Positions 18,433-27,781 of a stretch of 64,000 bases of DNA are shown piece after piece. Each line of letters starts with the position of its first letter. Position 1 is the first letter of the stretch. The position numbers and the translations under genes were made by a program. The notes below the pieces were generated by a model that saw nothing but the letters and a program-made list of their open reading frames with translations, was not told the DNA's origin and ran no database searches. The stretch lies in contig QHYH01000090.1 of the NCBI GenBank assembly GCA_003223215.1, positions 1 through 64,000 on the forward strand, read 5' to 3'. The DNA comes from Acidobacteriota bacterium. Lineage in GTDB: Bacteria; Acidobacteriota; Terriglobia; Acidiferrales; UBA7541.

Positions 18433-21429
18433 TCAGAATCTAAATCTGACCTGCAGCTCCAATCTCCGATTATCAGCGGATTCGGAAAACCCGGTTCCCC
18501 CGAGCGACCCGGCGCCGTACGGTTGGTTTGCTCGGCCAAACAGAGGTGATGTAACGTTCCCGATGATCGGGCCTGGGTTGTCGCGGTTCACGATGTTGCG
18601 AATCGCCATAGAGACACTCAGGACATACCGATGGCCCGTTGAGGAACCCCCGGGCGCCCCTCCCGTGCCGAACGGTCCGGTTGGCGGACGCCGCCCGCTC
18701 GATGCCGGAGCAGCTGTTTCGCCGGCAGCACCGAATGCAAACGTCTTGGTCACCCGCAAATTTGCCAAAACGAGTCCCGGCCCTCGTCCGAAATTCCGTG
18801 GCAGAATACTCTCGCCAGCAATAGGGTTGGGATCTAGCAGGCCATATTCTGTCGGTACTAAGCCCGCTCGGCTCGTATTCACGGCGATTCCAGGACGACC
18901 GTTAAACAATGTGTCGCCATACAAGTCCTGACCAGCCGTGATGTTGAATGGTGCTCCAGACTCCACGATCACCAAGGGATTCAACGACACTCCCCATAGG
19001 GTTAGGATGGAGCCCCCGAACGTTCCCTGATTGCGGATGTCGGTGGATGCGGGACCATATTCTCCTGCCATGCTGTACGGGTTTGCTGGCGAAGTTCCCA
19101 CGCCGATCGCGCCAAAGCTGATGGCGGGATTGAAATCGGTATTCCGCGGAGGAGGCGCGTAATCGGTGTTGCTGAGTGCGTGGTTGTAAACATACGAGCC
19201 GAACAGAGACACCGATTGGTTGATTCTCGAGTTTACGTTAACGATCAATTCGTTTTGGTTGTACAGTCCCGAGGAACCGACCTGGAAGATTGCCGCGGGA
19301 GTGCCGAGCGGATACGTTCCACTCCCAGGGACTTGCGGATTATAGGTGCCCGGCAGCGGGGCATTGATGTCATTGGTTAAGAACTGATTGGGGCCATGCG
19401 AGTTCACGTAGGTAACGGCGATCGTCGTATGCGAGGGAATTTGCCGCTCAACGGAAACGGCCGATTGCATGAGGTACGGAGCCCGTAGATTGGGACCAAG
19501 CCTTTCGGTGGCTCGTTGCGAGCCGCCGGAGGCGAGCGACGAGCCCGCCGGTATTGTCGGGAAAAAATCCGGATTGGTCACGACGTACTGCGACTGGGTT
19601 ATCCCGTTGTATCTCTCCAAGGTGAGGACGCTAGAGATGTCGAAGCGTTGATAGAACCAGCCAAAGCCAGAACGAATAACCGTCTTTGGCTGCGATCCTG
19701 ACTTGCCGCCTCCGGGAGCCCACGCCAGGCCAAGGCGCGGGGCAAAATCGTTCCAGTCATTAATCGTCGTCTGCCCTTCGTACCGCAAGCCGAGATTGAT
19801 GGTCAGATTCCTGTTGAGTCGCCATTCATCCCCAAGGAAGGCGCCAACGTCTTCCTGGTTGACGGAGATCGCAGGGTTTCCTGCATTGATTGAGAATTGT
19901 GACGCGCCGCCTCCCAACGCCCGAATTTGAGAGGCGGAAACCCCCATTTGCTGGAATAGCAGTGTTCGGCGGTAGCTCTCGATGGAATTAATATTCACGA
20001 GCACGGGATTGCCGGATGAGTCGAGCACGGGTTGATTATTCGCGTCCAGTTCCGGCGCCAGGCCGCCGCTGAATACGAAGGTCCCGCCAAAGTTGATGGG
20101 AGACGTGTTGTCTAATACTGCCGCGCGGACGCGCACACCGAAATTCCAGGTGTGTAGGTGATGAGAAATGGTCGTGAAGTTTTGGAACTCGAAGCTCGTG
20201 AGGGCGTTCGAGGAGGTGCCAAGTTGTGCTCCGCCGCCGACAAACGCGTTCAAGACATCGATCTTCGCGCTTAAATTGTCCGAGGCGCTTGTGATGGTCT
20301 GCCGGTCGAATTGAAAACGGGTTTGATTGATGAGGTGCGAGCTCAAGACCTTAGTATTGGCGATCTGGAGGGTGTTGCCCTCTCCCTGGTTGTGGAAGCC
20401 GGTCGATACCAGGTTGAACGAACCGACGCCCGAGTGCTGGATGTCTACGGTCTGAAAAACGTAGCGCAGCGAAAGTGTGTCGCTGGGCGTCAGTTGATAA
20501 TCGACTCGCGGGCTGACGGTGACCCGTCGCTGTGGAATCGTAAAGACCTGAGTAAACGGATCGATGATGGCAAGCGTATTGGGATCAAGCGTCGTTCCGT
20601 TGATGACCGCACCATTATCGATCGCCGCGGCATCGGCCGCGACGAAGAACGATGCTCTGGTGCCGAGCGGCCCTTCCAAACTGCCCCCGTATTCGTCAAG
20701 CCGAAATGGCGCTTTCTCGGCGGCATAGGGGTTTCGCGAATTCCAGAAGCTGTCGCCGAAATTGTTGTAAAGGCTTCCGTGAAATTTATCCGCGCCCGGC
20801 TTTGTCAGAATCTCAATTCGTCCGTAACCAAGGGCGTCATATTCCGGTGAGAACGGATTCTGATTGATGCGCACCTCAAGAATCGAGTTCTTGGAGGGAA
20901 TCTGTCCGCCGCTGAAGCCATCTATGTAAAACGAGCCTCCATTCGGGCCAGCCGAAGGTCCCGCCATGGCTTGCAGATCCGCCGCGAGGTCTTCGGGGTC
21001 GTCTCCCAAAGCCTCCAGTTCCTTCCCTCGTAGCACGACTGCGCTCGCGTTTCCCGCCGATTCGGTGGTGACCGCTGCGCCCGTCTGATCACCGACACTG
21101 ACTTGCTCGTGCATCGCAGCGACTTTGAGCTGCAAATTAAGAATCTGGACGCCGGAACTCAACCTCACTGTGGCTGGCTCGGGAAGAGAGAGCTGCGACG
21201 CAGAAGCCTCGAGCACGTAGTCACCGAACGGTACATCGGAAAGCGAATAAAAGCCTTCCTTGTTCGAAACGGTTTCTCTGAGCTGCCCAGAGGAGCTGGT
21301 TAACGCCACTTTTGCTCCCGCAACGACTCCTCCGGATTCGTCGGTGACCACACCTTTAAGCATTCCGGTCTGCGCCAAGGCGGGAGCAGCGCTCAGCAAG
21401 AGGAAGAACAGGTAGGTGACAATCTTCAT
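18433..21429 (-). CDS. Oar-like TonB-dependent outer-membrane protein
   Basis: 998 residues. The signal peptide (YLFFLLLSAAPALAQ) is followed by a carboxypeptidase-regulatory-like domain (GVVTDESGGVVAGAKVALTS, FGDYVLEASA). Next come a plug-like region (GGSFYIDGFSGGQIPSKNSI, YGRIEILTKPGADKFHGSLY) and a long beta barrel ending in an aromatic residue (RLELQVRFRF), typical for BAM-inserted proteins. Acidobacteria carry many such proteins, thought to import oligosaccharides or peptides. No substrate-specific neighbour such as a SusD is present. It is single-gene, divergent from nothing close, with about 200 bp to the converging amidohydrolase gene. Confidence 0.9.
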   Translation of the reverse strand: MKIVTYLFFLLLSAAPALAQTGMLKGVVTDESGGVVAGAKVALTSSSGQLRETVSNKEGFYSLSDVPFGDYVLEASASQLSLPEPATVRLSSGVQILNLQLKVAAMHEQVSVGDQTGAAVTTESAGNASAVVLRGKELEALGDDPEDLAADLQAMAGPSAGPNGGSFYIDGFSGGQIPSKNSILEVRINQNPFSPEYDALGYGRIEILTKPGADKFHGSLYNNFGDSFWNSRNPYAAEKAPFRLDEYGGSLEGPLGTRASFFVAADAAAIDNGAVINGTTLDPNTLAIIDPFTQVFTIPQRRVTVSPRVDYQLTPSDTLSLRYVFQTVDIQHSGVGSFNLVSTGFHNQGEGNTLQIANTKVLSSHLINQTRFQFDRQTITSASDNLSAKIDVLNAFVGGGAQLGTSSNALTSFEFQNFTTISHHLHTWNFGVRVRAAVLDNTSPINFGGTFVFSGGLAPELDANNQPVLDSSGNPVLVNINSIESYRRTLLFQQMGVSASQIRALGGGASQFSINAGNPAISVNQEDVGAFLGDEWRLNRNLTINLGLRYEGQTTINDWNDFAPRLGLAWAPGGGKSGSQPKTVIRSGFGWFYQRFDISSVLTLERYNGITQSQYVVTNPDFFPTIPAGSSLASGGSQRATERLGPNLRAPYLMQSAVSVERQIPSHTTIAVTYVNSHGPNQFLTNDINAPLPGTYNPQVPGSGTYPLGTPAAIFQVGSSGLYNQNELIVNVNSRINQSVSLFGSYVYNHALSNTDYAPPPRNTDFNPAISFGAIGVGTSPANPYSMAGEYGPASTDIRNQGTFGGSILTLWGVSLNPLVIVESGAPFNITAGQDLYGDTLFNGRPGIAVNTSRAGLVPTEYGLLDPNPIAGESILPRNFGRGPGLVLANLRVTKTFAFGAAGETAAPASSGRRPPTGPFGTGGAPGGSSTGHRYVLSVSMAIRNIVNRDNPGPIIGNVTSPLFGRANQPYGAGSLGGTGFSESADNRRLELQVRFRF

Positions 21430-21942
21430 CTTGAGAACCCAGCCTGTGGCGTCATCATTCCTGCCACATCATCGCATTCTTACCTCGAAAGACATAAATG
21501 TGCCATTAATCCGCCTCTTCGGGCAGCTCCTACCGCTGTTCCTTCGCGAAGGAAGTTCCTTTCCGAACCCGACAAGGAATGAAGGACCGGTGCCGCAAGA
21601 GGCTTGGCCGATATGGGAAGTTAACGGAGGTTCGAAGCACTAAGGAATTGCCGCAAAAACAGAGAGGGATAAGGAAACAAAATCGGCGATCGCCTGTTTT
21701 TTTGGCAGGCGGGCTTGCTCCAGACCAAATGAGAGAGCGGCCTAAGACAGCCTCAAATATGCCCGAGGCAACGACCTCGTTTTGGCTAAAGAAGGTGACG
21801 TGTCGCGCGTAGTGCGAATCTGGTTGGCATGGCTCACATGAGGAAGTCGCGCCAGGCTAAGGTCTGATAAATTCCAGAACGAGGCACTTCGTCTCCCGGC
21901 TTGAAAATATCCAGTACTGTCGGCGGAACTACTTGCCTCAGC
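21430..21942. other. intergenic region, no gene recognised
   Basis: About 510 bp upstream of the Oar-like gene. It presumably holds that gene's promoter, but no convincing -35/-10 pair or coding frame is seen. Confidence 0.45.
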
Positions 21943-22302
21943 CTAAGTTGCGGCTGCGGATCGAGAGCAATGGCGCAGCCTGGTTATCAACATTGCCAGG
22001 CGCGGACGGTCTGCGTCGGGCATTGCTGTGAATTTCAGCCCCAGCCCACCGGCCGGTTCTAGATGGCGCACAACGGCTTCCGCCCTGATCTGCCCCTCCT
22101 CTACAAGAAAATCAATCTCAACTGGCGCTCCCACCGACCGTGGCGTGCGCGTCTTGATAAACAAACCTCCAAAACTGAGGTCCCCAACAGACGATACATC
22201 CTCTCGACTATTGCAGCGCCAATAGACCGACACGCCCTCGACCGTATCGACGCGCGAGGTTCGCCTCCGGGAAAAGGAAGGTTTTCGTAGGAAAGGGTTC
22301 AT
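21943..22302 (-). CDS. PilZ-domain protein
   Basis: 119 residues consisting of a single PilZ-like beta barrel. The N-terminal RRRTSR cluster resembles the RxxxR c-di-GMP motif, and VGDLSFGGLFIKT corresponds to the D/NxSxxG motif, followed by VEIDFLVEEGQIRAEAVVRH and GGLGLKF. Both binding motifs are approximately kept, so c-di-GMP binding is plausible though the first is imperfect. It would act as a cytoplasmic adaptor. It is followed downstream on the same strand by nothing close; the gene at 22358 lies upstream by about 55 bp and could be co-transcribed. Confidence 0.75.
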   Translation of the reverse strand: MNPFLRKPSFSRRRTSRVDTVEGVSVYWRCNSREDVSSVGDLSFGGLFIKTRTPRSVGAPVEIDFLVEEGQIRAEAVVRHLEPAGGLGLKFTAMPDADRPRLAMLITRLRHCSRSAAAT

Positions 22303-22357
22303 ACACCACCTCAGAATCTCCAGAAGGCCTGACTCCCGTCGCCAACCCCGGCTAGAT

Positions 22358-22657
22358 TCAATTAGGTTCTCTCACGCCGGATCCCGTCTCGAGACGCTGC
22401 CTAAGACTATGGCTTTGCGTGGCTGCGTTCTCCCGCAAGGAGCCTTTTAGGCTTTGCCAACTCTTAAACCCATGTTCCCGGGCAATGACGTATTGGATGT
22501 CTGCCTTGCGGGGTTGGCGTGTCCGCGCCTCGGGGTCTACAGAATACCAGCGGGCAAAGGCCATGGCATCGCCTCGGCGCACCTGATCCAGCATGTGCCT
22601 AACTTGCTCTTCGATGTCTTTGAGATTCGAACGCAACGAGAAAGACGGAACCTCCAT
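22358..22657 (-). CDS. small protein resembling an ankyrin-protein N-terminus
   Basis: 99 residues from the ATG at 22657, preceded by AAGGGGGAG. The pattern LKDIEEQVRHMLDQVRRGDA, RKADIQYVIAREHGFKSW and then a basic tail matches, from memory, the N-terminal segment found before ankyrin repeats in many acidobacterial and planctomycete proteins. The ankyrin repeats themselves are missing, so it is either a stand-alone short form or a truncated gene. The function is unknown. Confidence 0.6.
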   Translation of the reverse strand: MEVPSFSLRSNLKDIEEQVRHMLDQVRRGDAMAFARWYSVDPEARTRQPRKADIQYVIAREHGFKSWQSLKGSLRENAATQSHSLRQRLETGSGVREPN

Positions 22658-23067
22658 GCCAAACTCCCCCTTGCCAAGTGTGCCGAGGAGTGAAGCAAGA
22701 AAGCGACTTGGGGGCACCTGTCAAAAATGACAGTGCCCTGAAAAGCTGTCGTGTTAAGAGTCGAATCGATCGCCCTCGACTCCGGGCGGACTTGCATGAC
22801 AGGTCAACAGGAAATGGAATGGCTGGATTTGATCTGAATATTTCTTCCCTTCGTTCAGCCTTGCCGGAAGTCGCATGACGGCCGGGCTGCTAACCGATGC
22901 GCGCCCGACCATACTTAGATGTGCCGGCCCATTGCACTTGCCCCACATGCTCCTTGCCGGGCGCTACACCAAGCTGCCAAGGCACTTGCTCGGAGGGGTC
23001 GGAGGGCGGAGGGGCACGGCGCTTGACCCTGCAACCAATCCGTCCTAAGCTTCGTCTTATCTGGCAC
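22658..23067. other. intergenic region, divergent promoters expected
   Basis: About 410 bp between divergently transcribed genes (22657 leftward, 23068 rightward). It should hold the promoters of the small protein and of the metal-uptake cluster. No convincing Zur- or Fur-type palindrome was seen by eye. Confidence 0.4.
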
Positions 23068-23343
23068 ATGAGTGGCAAAGCACGGCGTGTCCGTCTGGCG
23101 GCATTGCTCCTTGGGATGATCTTCCTGGTGGCGCAGTGCCATTTCTGCTCGGACTTGTCTGTGTCTGCTTCGGCCACGCATGTCTGCCCGGTGTGTTCCG
23201 TCGCAGGTTCAGCTGTAGCTACGCAGTCGCCGACCGTTGCGATCATTCGAGCGACCCAGCGGCTCGAAATCGTTTCCCTGGTGCTTGCCGTCGCGTCTGT
23301 TTTTCCCTGCGCTATCTCTCCGCGCGCGTCTCCCGCTCTCTAG
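23068..23343 (+). CDS. small Cys-rich exported peptide upstream of metal-uptake genes
   Basis: 91 residues from the ATG at 23068. A basic N-terminus and hydrophobic segment (LAALLLGMIFLVAQCHFCSD) suggest export. A cluster of cysteines and histidine follows (CHFCSD then HVCPVCSVAGSA), and the tail ends in SPRASPAL. I recall similar short proteins ahead of metal-transport genes in Acidobacteria. The CxxC pairs could bind a metal. It lies about 220 bp before the outer-membrane protein gene on the same strand, so co-transcription is possible. Confidence 0.55.
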   Translation: MSGKARRVRLAALLLGMIFLVAQCHFCSDLSVSASATHVCPVCSVAGSAVATQSPTVAIIRATQRLEIVSLVLAVASVFPCAISPRASPAL

Positions 23344-23564
23344 CCTGCTGTTCCGTTCCAGGTTGGTTCCCTTTCCCAATTGCCGGTTACGCCGTTTGTT
23401 TAGAAACGAGCGAGGAGTACGACTTGAGAACAGCGTTCGTAGCGAGCCCATCGGTTCTGGCCGTGCCAGCTTTGCTGTTGGCCCAGCAGAATCCCTCGGC
23501 TTCAGGATTTCTTAAGCGTTTCGTCTTCTGCCAGCAATTTCCATTTCCTTACAGGAGTATTGCC

Positions 23565-24986
23565 GTGAAACGAGTCCTAGTTCTGTCCCTGATTGTTCTT
23601 TTTCCGGTAAGTGCTCGCGCGCAGGAAAGAACCCCGAACGCTGAGGTCTCCGAGAAGAAGGAAACTTCGGCGGCAACATCGGTTGCTTCTACGGAAGAAA
23701 CCCGCATAAAGGCTCTCGAAGAGCAGGTGAGCTCGCTCGCGGAACAGGTGGCTTTGCTCCGCGGTGAATTGAGTGCGCTCCGCGATGCGAAATCGGCTGG
23801 GCCACGTCCGGCGGACCATGTTCTACTCGCTTCCTCACGCCTAGAGCCGGGCACACTGCCGGCCACAAGCGCGAGCCCGGCCGTTCCGGCTGGGCCAGAG
23901 CCTGCTTCTAGCCCGGCTCCTCCTCAGTACGCTCAGACGCAAACCTACGGCGGGGCCACCTCCAACGCCAAGCTGCTCAATCCAGACATAAGTTTGATTG
24001 GCGACTTTATTGGCACCGCGGGACACAACACCGTTTCGCCTTCGCCCTCGCTGGAACTGCATGAGTCCGAGGTCGGCATGCAAGCCATCATCGACCCCTA
24101 CGCGCGGGGTGATGCCTTTCTCTCGTTTGGCGAGCAAGGTGTGAACGTTGAAGAAGGCTACATCACGTTCACATCGCTTCCGGCGGGCCTGCTTCTGAAG
24201 GTCGGCAAGATGCGCGCTGAATTTGGGAGGCTCAACACCATTCATAATCACGCCCTGCCGTTCATCGATCGGCCGCTCGCCACGAACAATCTCGTTGGGG
24301 GCGAAGACGGCATCGATGATGCGGGTATCTCTCTTTCGCGGTTTCTGCCGGCGCCCAAGAACTGGTTCTTCCAGGGAACAGCCCAGGTTTATCGGGGTGA
24401 TTCCGATGAGGTTTTCTCCGCCAACCGCCGCCAGGACGTTAGCGTCGTCGGTCATCTGCGGCTCTACCGCGATCTCGGAGAATCGACCAACATCGACCTC
24501 GGCGGGTCTTACGCACGCGGGCACAACAACGCGGGAGTCGGGACGGCGTTCAATCCGGAAGACTTCCTCACCAATCTCTACAGCGCCGACGCCACGTTGC
24601 GCTGGAAGCCGCTGCGCCGGGCCATCTACCATTCTTTCCTTCTACGCAACGAGTTTTTTTGGAGCGCCCGCGATCAACTCTCTCCTCTCCAGGTTTTTGA
24701 AACACAACACGCATTCGGGATGTACTCGTACGCCGAATACCGCCTCAACCGCCGTTGGACGGCGGGAGGCCGCTTCGACCGAAGCGGACGAGCCACCAAC
24801 GCCAACCAGACGGACACAGGTTTTTCGAGTATCCTCACGTACTGGCCCAGCGAGTTTAGCCAGATTCGTGGCCAGTACCGCTACGGACATTTGTGGGACA
24901 TTACCAACGCTCGTTTCACCAACGCCAACGAGTTCCTGTTTCAGTTTCTTTTCGTGATGGGCGCGCACGGGGCGCACCCGTTCTGA
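23565..24986 (+). CDS. outer-membrane channel-like protein of metal-uptake cluster
   Basis: 473 residues starting at a GTG at 23565 with AGGAG 8 bases upstream. A signal peptide (VLVLSLIVLFPVSARAQ) leads into a short coiled coil (TRIKALEEQVSSLAEQVALL, typical of trimeric-porin-like proteins) and a Pro/Ala linker. A predicted beta barrel follows, with alternating aromatic strands (LLLKVGKMRAEFGRL, YGHLWDITNARF) and a C-terminal FQFLFVMGAHGAHPF. It sits 16 bp before the substrate-binding protein gene, so it is presumably the outer-membrane entry route for the same metal. The frame extends upstream but that part looks non-coding. Confidence 0.75.
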   Translation: MKRVLVLSLIVLFPVSARAQERTPNAEVSEKKETSAATSVASTEETRIKALEEQVSSLAEQVALLRGELSALRDAKSAGPRPADHVLLASSRLEPGTLPATSASPAVPAGPEPASSPAPPQYAQTQTYGGATSNAKLLNPDISLIGDFIGTAGHNTVSPSPSLELHESEVGMQAIIDPYARGDAFLSFGEQGVNVEEGYITFTSLPAGLLLKVGKMRAEFGRLNTIHNHALPFIDRPLATNNLVGGEDGIDDAGISLSRFLPAPKNWFFQGTAQVYRGDSDEVFSANRRQDVSVVGHLRLYRDLGESTNIDLGGSYARGHNNAGVGTAFNPEDFLTNLYSADATLRWKPLRRAIYHSFLLRNEFFWSARDQLSPLQVFETQHAFGMYSYAEYRLNRRWTAGGRFDRSGRATNANQTDTGFSSILTYWPSEFSQIRGQYRYGHLWDITNARFTNANEFLFQFLFVMGAHGAHPF

Positions 24987-25002
24987 CCTCTGGGGAGAAA
25001 TC

Positions 25003-25950
25003 ATGCGAAACACAAATGGCAGTGTTCGCTTTGTGGCTATGGGCCTGGCCCTATTCTTGCACTGCGCTACTGTGCCTTCTTCGTCGGGCGCCGAGAGCAA
25101 GTTCAAGATCATAACCTCAACGACTGACTTGGCGGCGCTCGCCCAGGAGATCGGAGGAGACAAGGTCGAAGTCGAATCAGTTGCCCGGGGCTACCAGGAT
25201 CCGCACTTCGTTGAAGCCAAACCCAGTTTTCTGCTCAAGCTGCGCAAGGCCGATCTGCTTATCGTCGTGGGTCTCGAACTGGAAATCGGCTGGCTTCCCC
25301 CGCTGATCACGCAATCGACCAACCCCAAAATACAAGTGGGCGCTCCGGGCTACTTCGACGCTTCTCGCTTCGCGAAGATCCTGGAAATTCCGACGGGCGT
25401 GTTGACGCGGGCCGAAGGCGACGTCCATCCCCTGGGCAACCCGCACTACTGGCTTGATCCTGAGAACGGTCTGCAGATCGCCAAGGGTATTCAGAACAAG
25501 CTCTCGGAAATGCGTCCGGGCGACGCCGCTTATTTCGCCGAGCGCTATGACGATTTCGAACGGCGCATCAAGCAAGCCGATGAAAAATGGCTGGCGGAGA
25601 TGAAACCCTACGCCGGACGGAAAATCGTGACTTACCACCGTTCCTGGCCCAATTTTGCCGATCATTTCCATCTCGACGTCGTTGGTTACGTGGAGCCGCG
25701 GCCAGGCATTCCCCCAAGCCCGCAGCATACGGTAGAGTTGATGCGCCTGATGAAAAGCGAAGGGGTCAAGGTCATCGCCGTGGAACCTTACTTCGATTTG
25801 AAAACACCGAACGCCATCGCCCGTGAAACCGGCGCGCGGGTCGTCGTGCTGATGCCGTCGGTGGGCGGAGAAAAGGAAATCACCGACTACTTCAAGCTGT
25901 TTGATGACGATATTGCGAAGCTGAAGCAGGCCTTTGACGAAACAAAATAA
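25003..25950 (+). CDS. metal ABC transporter substrate-binding protein (ZnuA/TroA-like)
   Basis: 315 residues, exported (signal segment around residues 8-30). It belongs to the cluster A-I binding-protein family for Zn or Mn. Candidate ligands are the His of YQDPHFVEAKPS, the His of NPHYWLDPENG, the His region HRSWPNFADHF and the acidic residue of VEPYFD. The His-rich loop of true ZnuA proteins is missing, so Mn or Zn cannot be told apart. It lies between the outer-membrane protein gene and the permease gene, with short gaps. It delivers the metal to the permease. Confidence 0.85.
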   Translation: MRNTNGSVRFVAMGLALFLHCATVPSSSGAESKFKIITSTTDLAALAQEIGGDKVEVESVARGYQDPHFVEAKPSFLLKLRKADLLIVVGLELEIGWLPPLITQSTNPKIQVGAPGYFDASRFAKILEIPTGVLTRAEGDVHPLGNPHYWLDPENGLQIAKGIQNKLSEMRPGDAAYFAERYDDFERRIKQADEKWLAEMKPYAGRKIVTYHRSWPNFADHFHLDVVGYVEPRPGIPPSPQHTVELMRLMKSEGVKVIAVEPYFDLKTPNAIARETGARVVVLMPSVGGEKEITDYFKLFDDDIAKLKQAFDETK

Positions 25951-25966
25951 CGCTAGGAGACTGCGG

Positions 25967-26860
25967 ATGGAAATCCTCGTTTTCTTGCTCGCGCCCTTTG
26001 TCGCAAGCCTCATTCTCACGGGGATCCACGCGTATCTCGGCGTGCACGTCGTTGAGCGGGGGGTCATTTTCGTTGATTTGGCTCTTGCTCAAATCGCCGC
26101 CCTCGGGGCTACGGTTGCCGTCGTGATCGGAATGGACCCGCACGGCCGGGCGTCGTACTGGATCAGCCTTGGCTTCACGTTCCTTGGCGCCGCTATCTTC
26201 TCCTTCGCCCGCAGCGCCCGCGGCCATATTCCCCAGGAAGCCTTCATCGGCATTGCCTATGCCGTGGCCTCGGCCACCGCCATTCTTTTGATGAGCAAGG
26301 CAACGGGTGAGACCGAACACCTCAAGGACATGCTGGTTGGCAACATTCTGGCGGTTTCTTGGCAGGAAGTGCGAAAGACAGCGCTTCTCTACGGGGCAGT
26401 CGGTCTCTTCCACCTCATTTTTCGCAAGAAATTTCTGTCCATTTCCATGAATCACGGCAAAGCAGAGCAGTCAGGGATGAACGTGCACTTCTGGGACTTT
26501 CTCTTCTACGCTTCGTTTGGTTTCGTTGTAACGTCTTCGGTGGCCATCGCCGGAGTGTTGCTGGTTTTCTGCTATCTCATCGTTCCCAGTGTGGGTGCCA
26601 TGCTTTTTGCTGACCGGATTGGCCCGCGGCTGGCGATCGGCTGGACCATGGGCACACTCGTTTCGGCATTGGGATGCTACCTTAGCGTTCAACTCGATAC
26701 CCCGACAGGTGCAACGATTGTGGTTACGTTTGGCGCCATACTTGTCCTGATGTTCTTCCTGCACCTCATCGTGCATCGCGGGCGCACGGCCCAGGACCTT
26801 GAAGCTGCTCCAGCGGTTCAACGCGAGCTCCAAACCGCCTCTTCCTCGCGAGGGAAGTAG
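25967..26860 (+). CDS. metal ABC transporter permease (ZnuB/TroC-like)
   Basis: 297 residues, about eight membrane spans. The ATG at 25967 has CTAGGAG upstream and lies 16 bp after the binding-protein stop. Family marks are LGVHVVERGVIFVDLALAQI, ALGATVAVVIG and the FCYLIVPSVGAMLFADR helix, matching the ABC-3 permease family. It would form the membrane channel for the metal bound by the upstream protein. No ATP-binding subunit is encoded next to it; see findings. A cytoplasmic tail of about 40 residues is unusually long. Confidence 0.85.
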   Translation: MEILVFLLAPFVASLILTGIHAYLGVHVVERGVIFVDLALAQIAALGATVAVVIGMDPHGRASYWISLGFTFLGAAIFSFARSARGHIPQEAFIGIAYAVASATAILLMSKATGETEHLKDMLVGNILAVSWQEVRKTALLYGAVGLFHLIFRKKFLSISMNHGKAEQSGMNVHFWDFLFYASFGFVVTSSVAIAGVLLVFCYLIVPSVGAMLFADRIGPRLAIGWTMGTLVSALGCYLSVQLDTPTGATIVVTFGAILVLMFFLHLIVHRGRTAQDLEAAPAVQRELQTASSSRGK

Positions 26861-27130
26861 GTTGTCTTATCCTTCTTTCAGGAGCGCCAATCTTGCGCTG
26901 TGGAAGGTTTGCCTTTGGCGGGGATTCTGACCACAGCGGATGCACGCGCCCTCCCGCAGCATTTCTCTCGGGTGGGTTGTTGCTCATTCTAGGTCCAGGC
27001 ACACCCTACCCTATCCTGATCTCTAAGCGAGGAACGGAAGAAAGGGAAGAGGTTCGCCGGAGAAGTGCTCCAATCACTTCGTAAGGAACCCGGGTTGTTA
27101 GGAAATTGACCTACCTGAGGATCAGGATGA

Positions 27131-27679
27131 TCAGCGGCCGTATCTGCCAATCAGGTCCGAGTGCGCGAGAGTGTGGCCGTACATGGCGCGTTCGAGGTCG
27201 GCCTTTGCCACACCTGCCTTCAAATTCAGCTTGGCATCGAGCGCGTACAGCTTGAAGAAATAGCGGTGCGGATTGCCCGGCGGGGGGCACGGCCCACCGT
27301 AGCCGATTTTGCCGAAGTCGTTGCGGCCCTGCCGCGCGCCATTTGCAAGCTGCTCCTGCTTCGCCACTCCTTCCGCAAGCTCTCTGGTTTCGGCGGGCAG
27401 GTCGAACAGCACCCAATGCACCCACGTGCCTGCGGGAGCGTCAGGATCGTCCATGATGAGCGCGAAGCTTTGCGTTTTTGCCGGAGGCTCGCTCCAAGTG
27501 AGCTTGGGCGAGGCGTCGGGCCCGTCGCAGGTGAATTTTTTCGGAATCGTTTCGTTGGCCGCAAAGGCATCGCTCGAGATTTTCATGGTTCCCCCTTGGG
27601 CGTTCTCAGATGACATTGCGCCAAGGAAAGCCGAGAGGCAGAGCGACAAGCCAATCAAGGCGGTAAACACGTTTCGCAT
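27131..27679 (-). CDS. PEBP-family protein (YbhB/RKIP-like), secreted
   Basis: 182 residues from the ATG at 27679. A signal peptide (VFTALIGLSLCLSAFLGA) precedes a phosphatidylethanolamine-binding-protein fold: KKFTCDGPDASPKLTW, the ligand-pocket DDPDAPAGTWVHWVLFDLP, and GKIGYGGPCPPPGNPHRYFF. The length suits the family, with one 17-residue upstream extension possible. Bacterial members bind small phosphate or lipid-like ligands, but their role is undefined. It lies just beyond the aldolase gene on the same strand with about 100 bp between. Confidence 0.9.
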   Translation of the reverse strand: MRNVFTALIGLSLCLSAFLGAMSSENAQGGTMKISSDAFAANETIPKKFTCDGPDASPKLTWSEPPAKTQSFALIMDDPDAPAGTWVHWVLFDLPAETRELAEGVAKQEQLANGARQGRNDFGKIGYGGPCPPPGNPHRYFFKLYALDAKLNLKAGVAKADLERAMYGHTLAHSDLIGRYGR

Positions 27680-27781
27680 AACTGCGGCCTCTGCTATTCT
27701 CCCGAGGAAGCAGCCTGTCGCAAGGAGCAAAACTCCAAGGCCGTTTGCAAGCGCAGTCTGATCGACTTCGCGCCCGGCGTT

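Noticed and set aside
21691-21711. hairpin CGCCTG-T7GG-CAGGCG
   Set aside because: The stem is only 6 bp, the T-run lies in the loop and no gene ends beside it, so it is not a convincing terminator.
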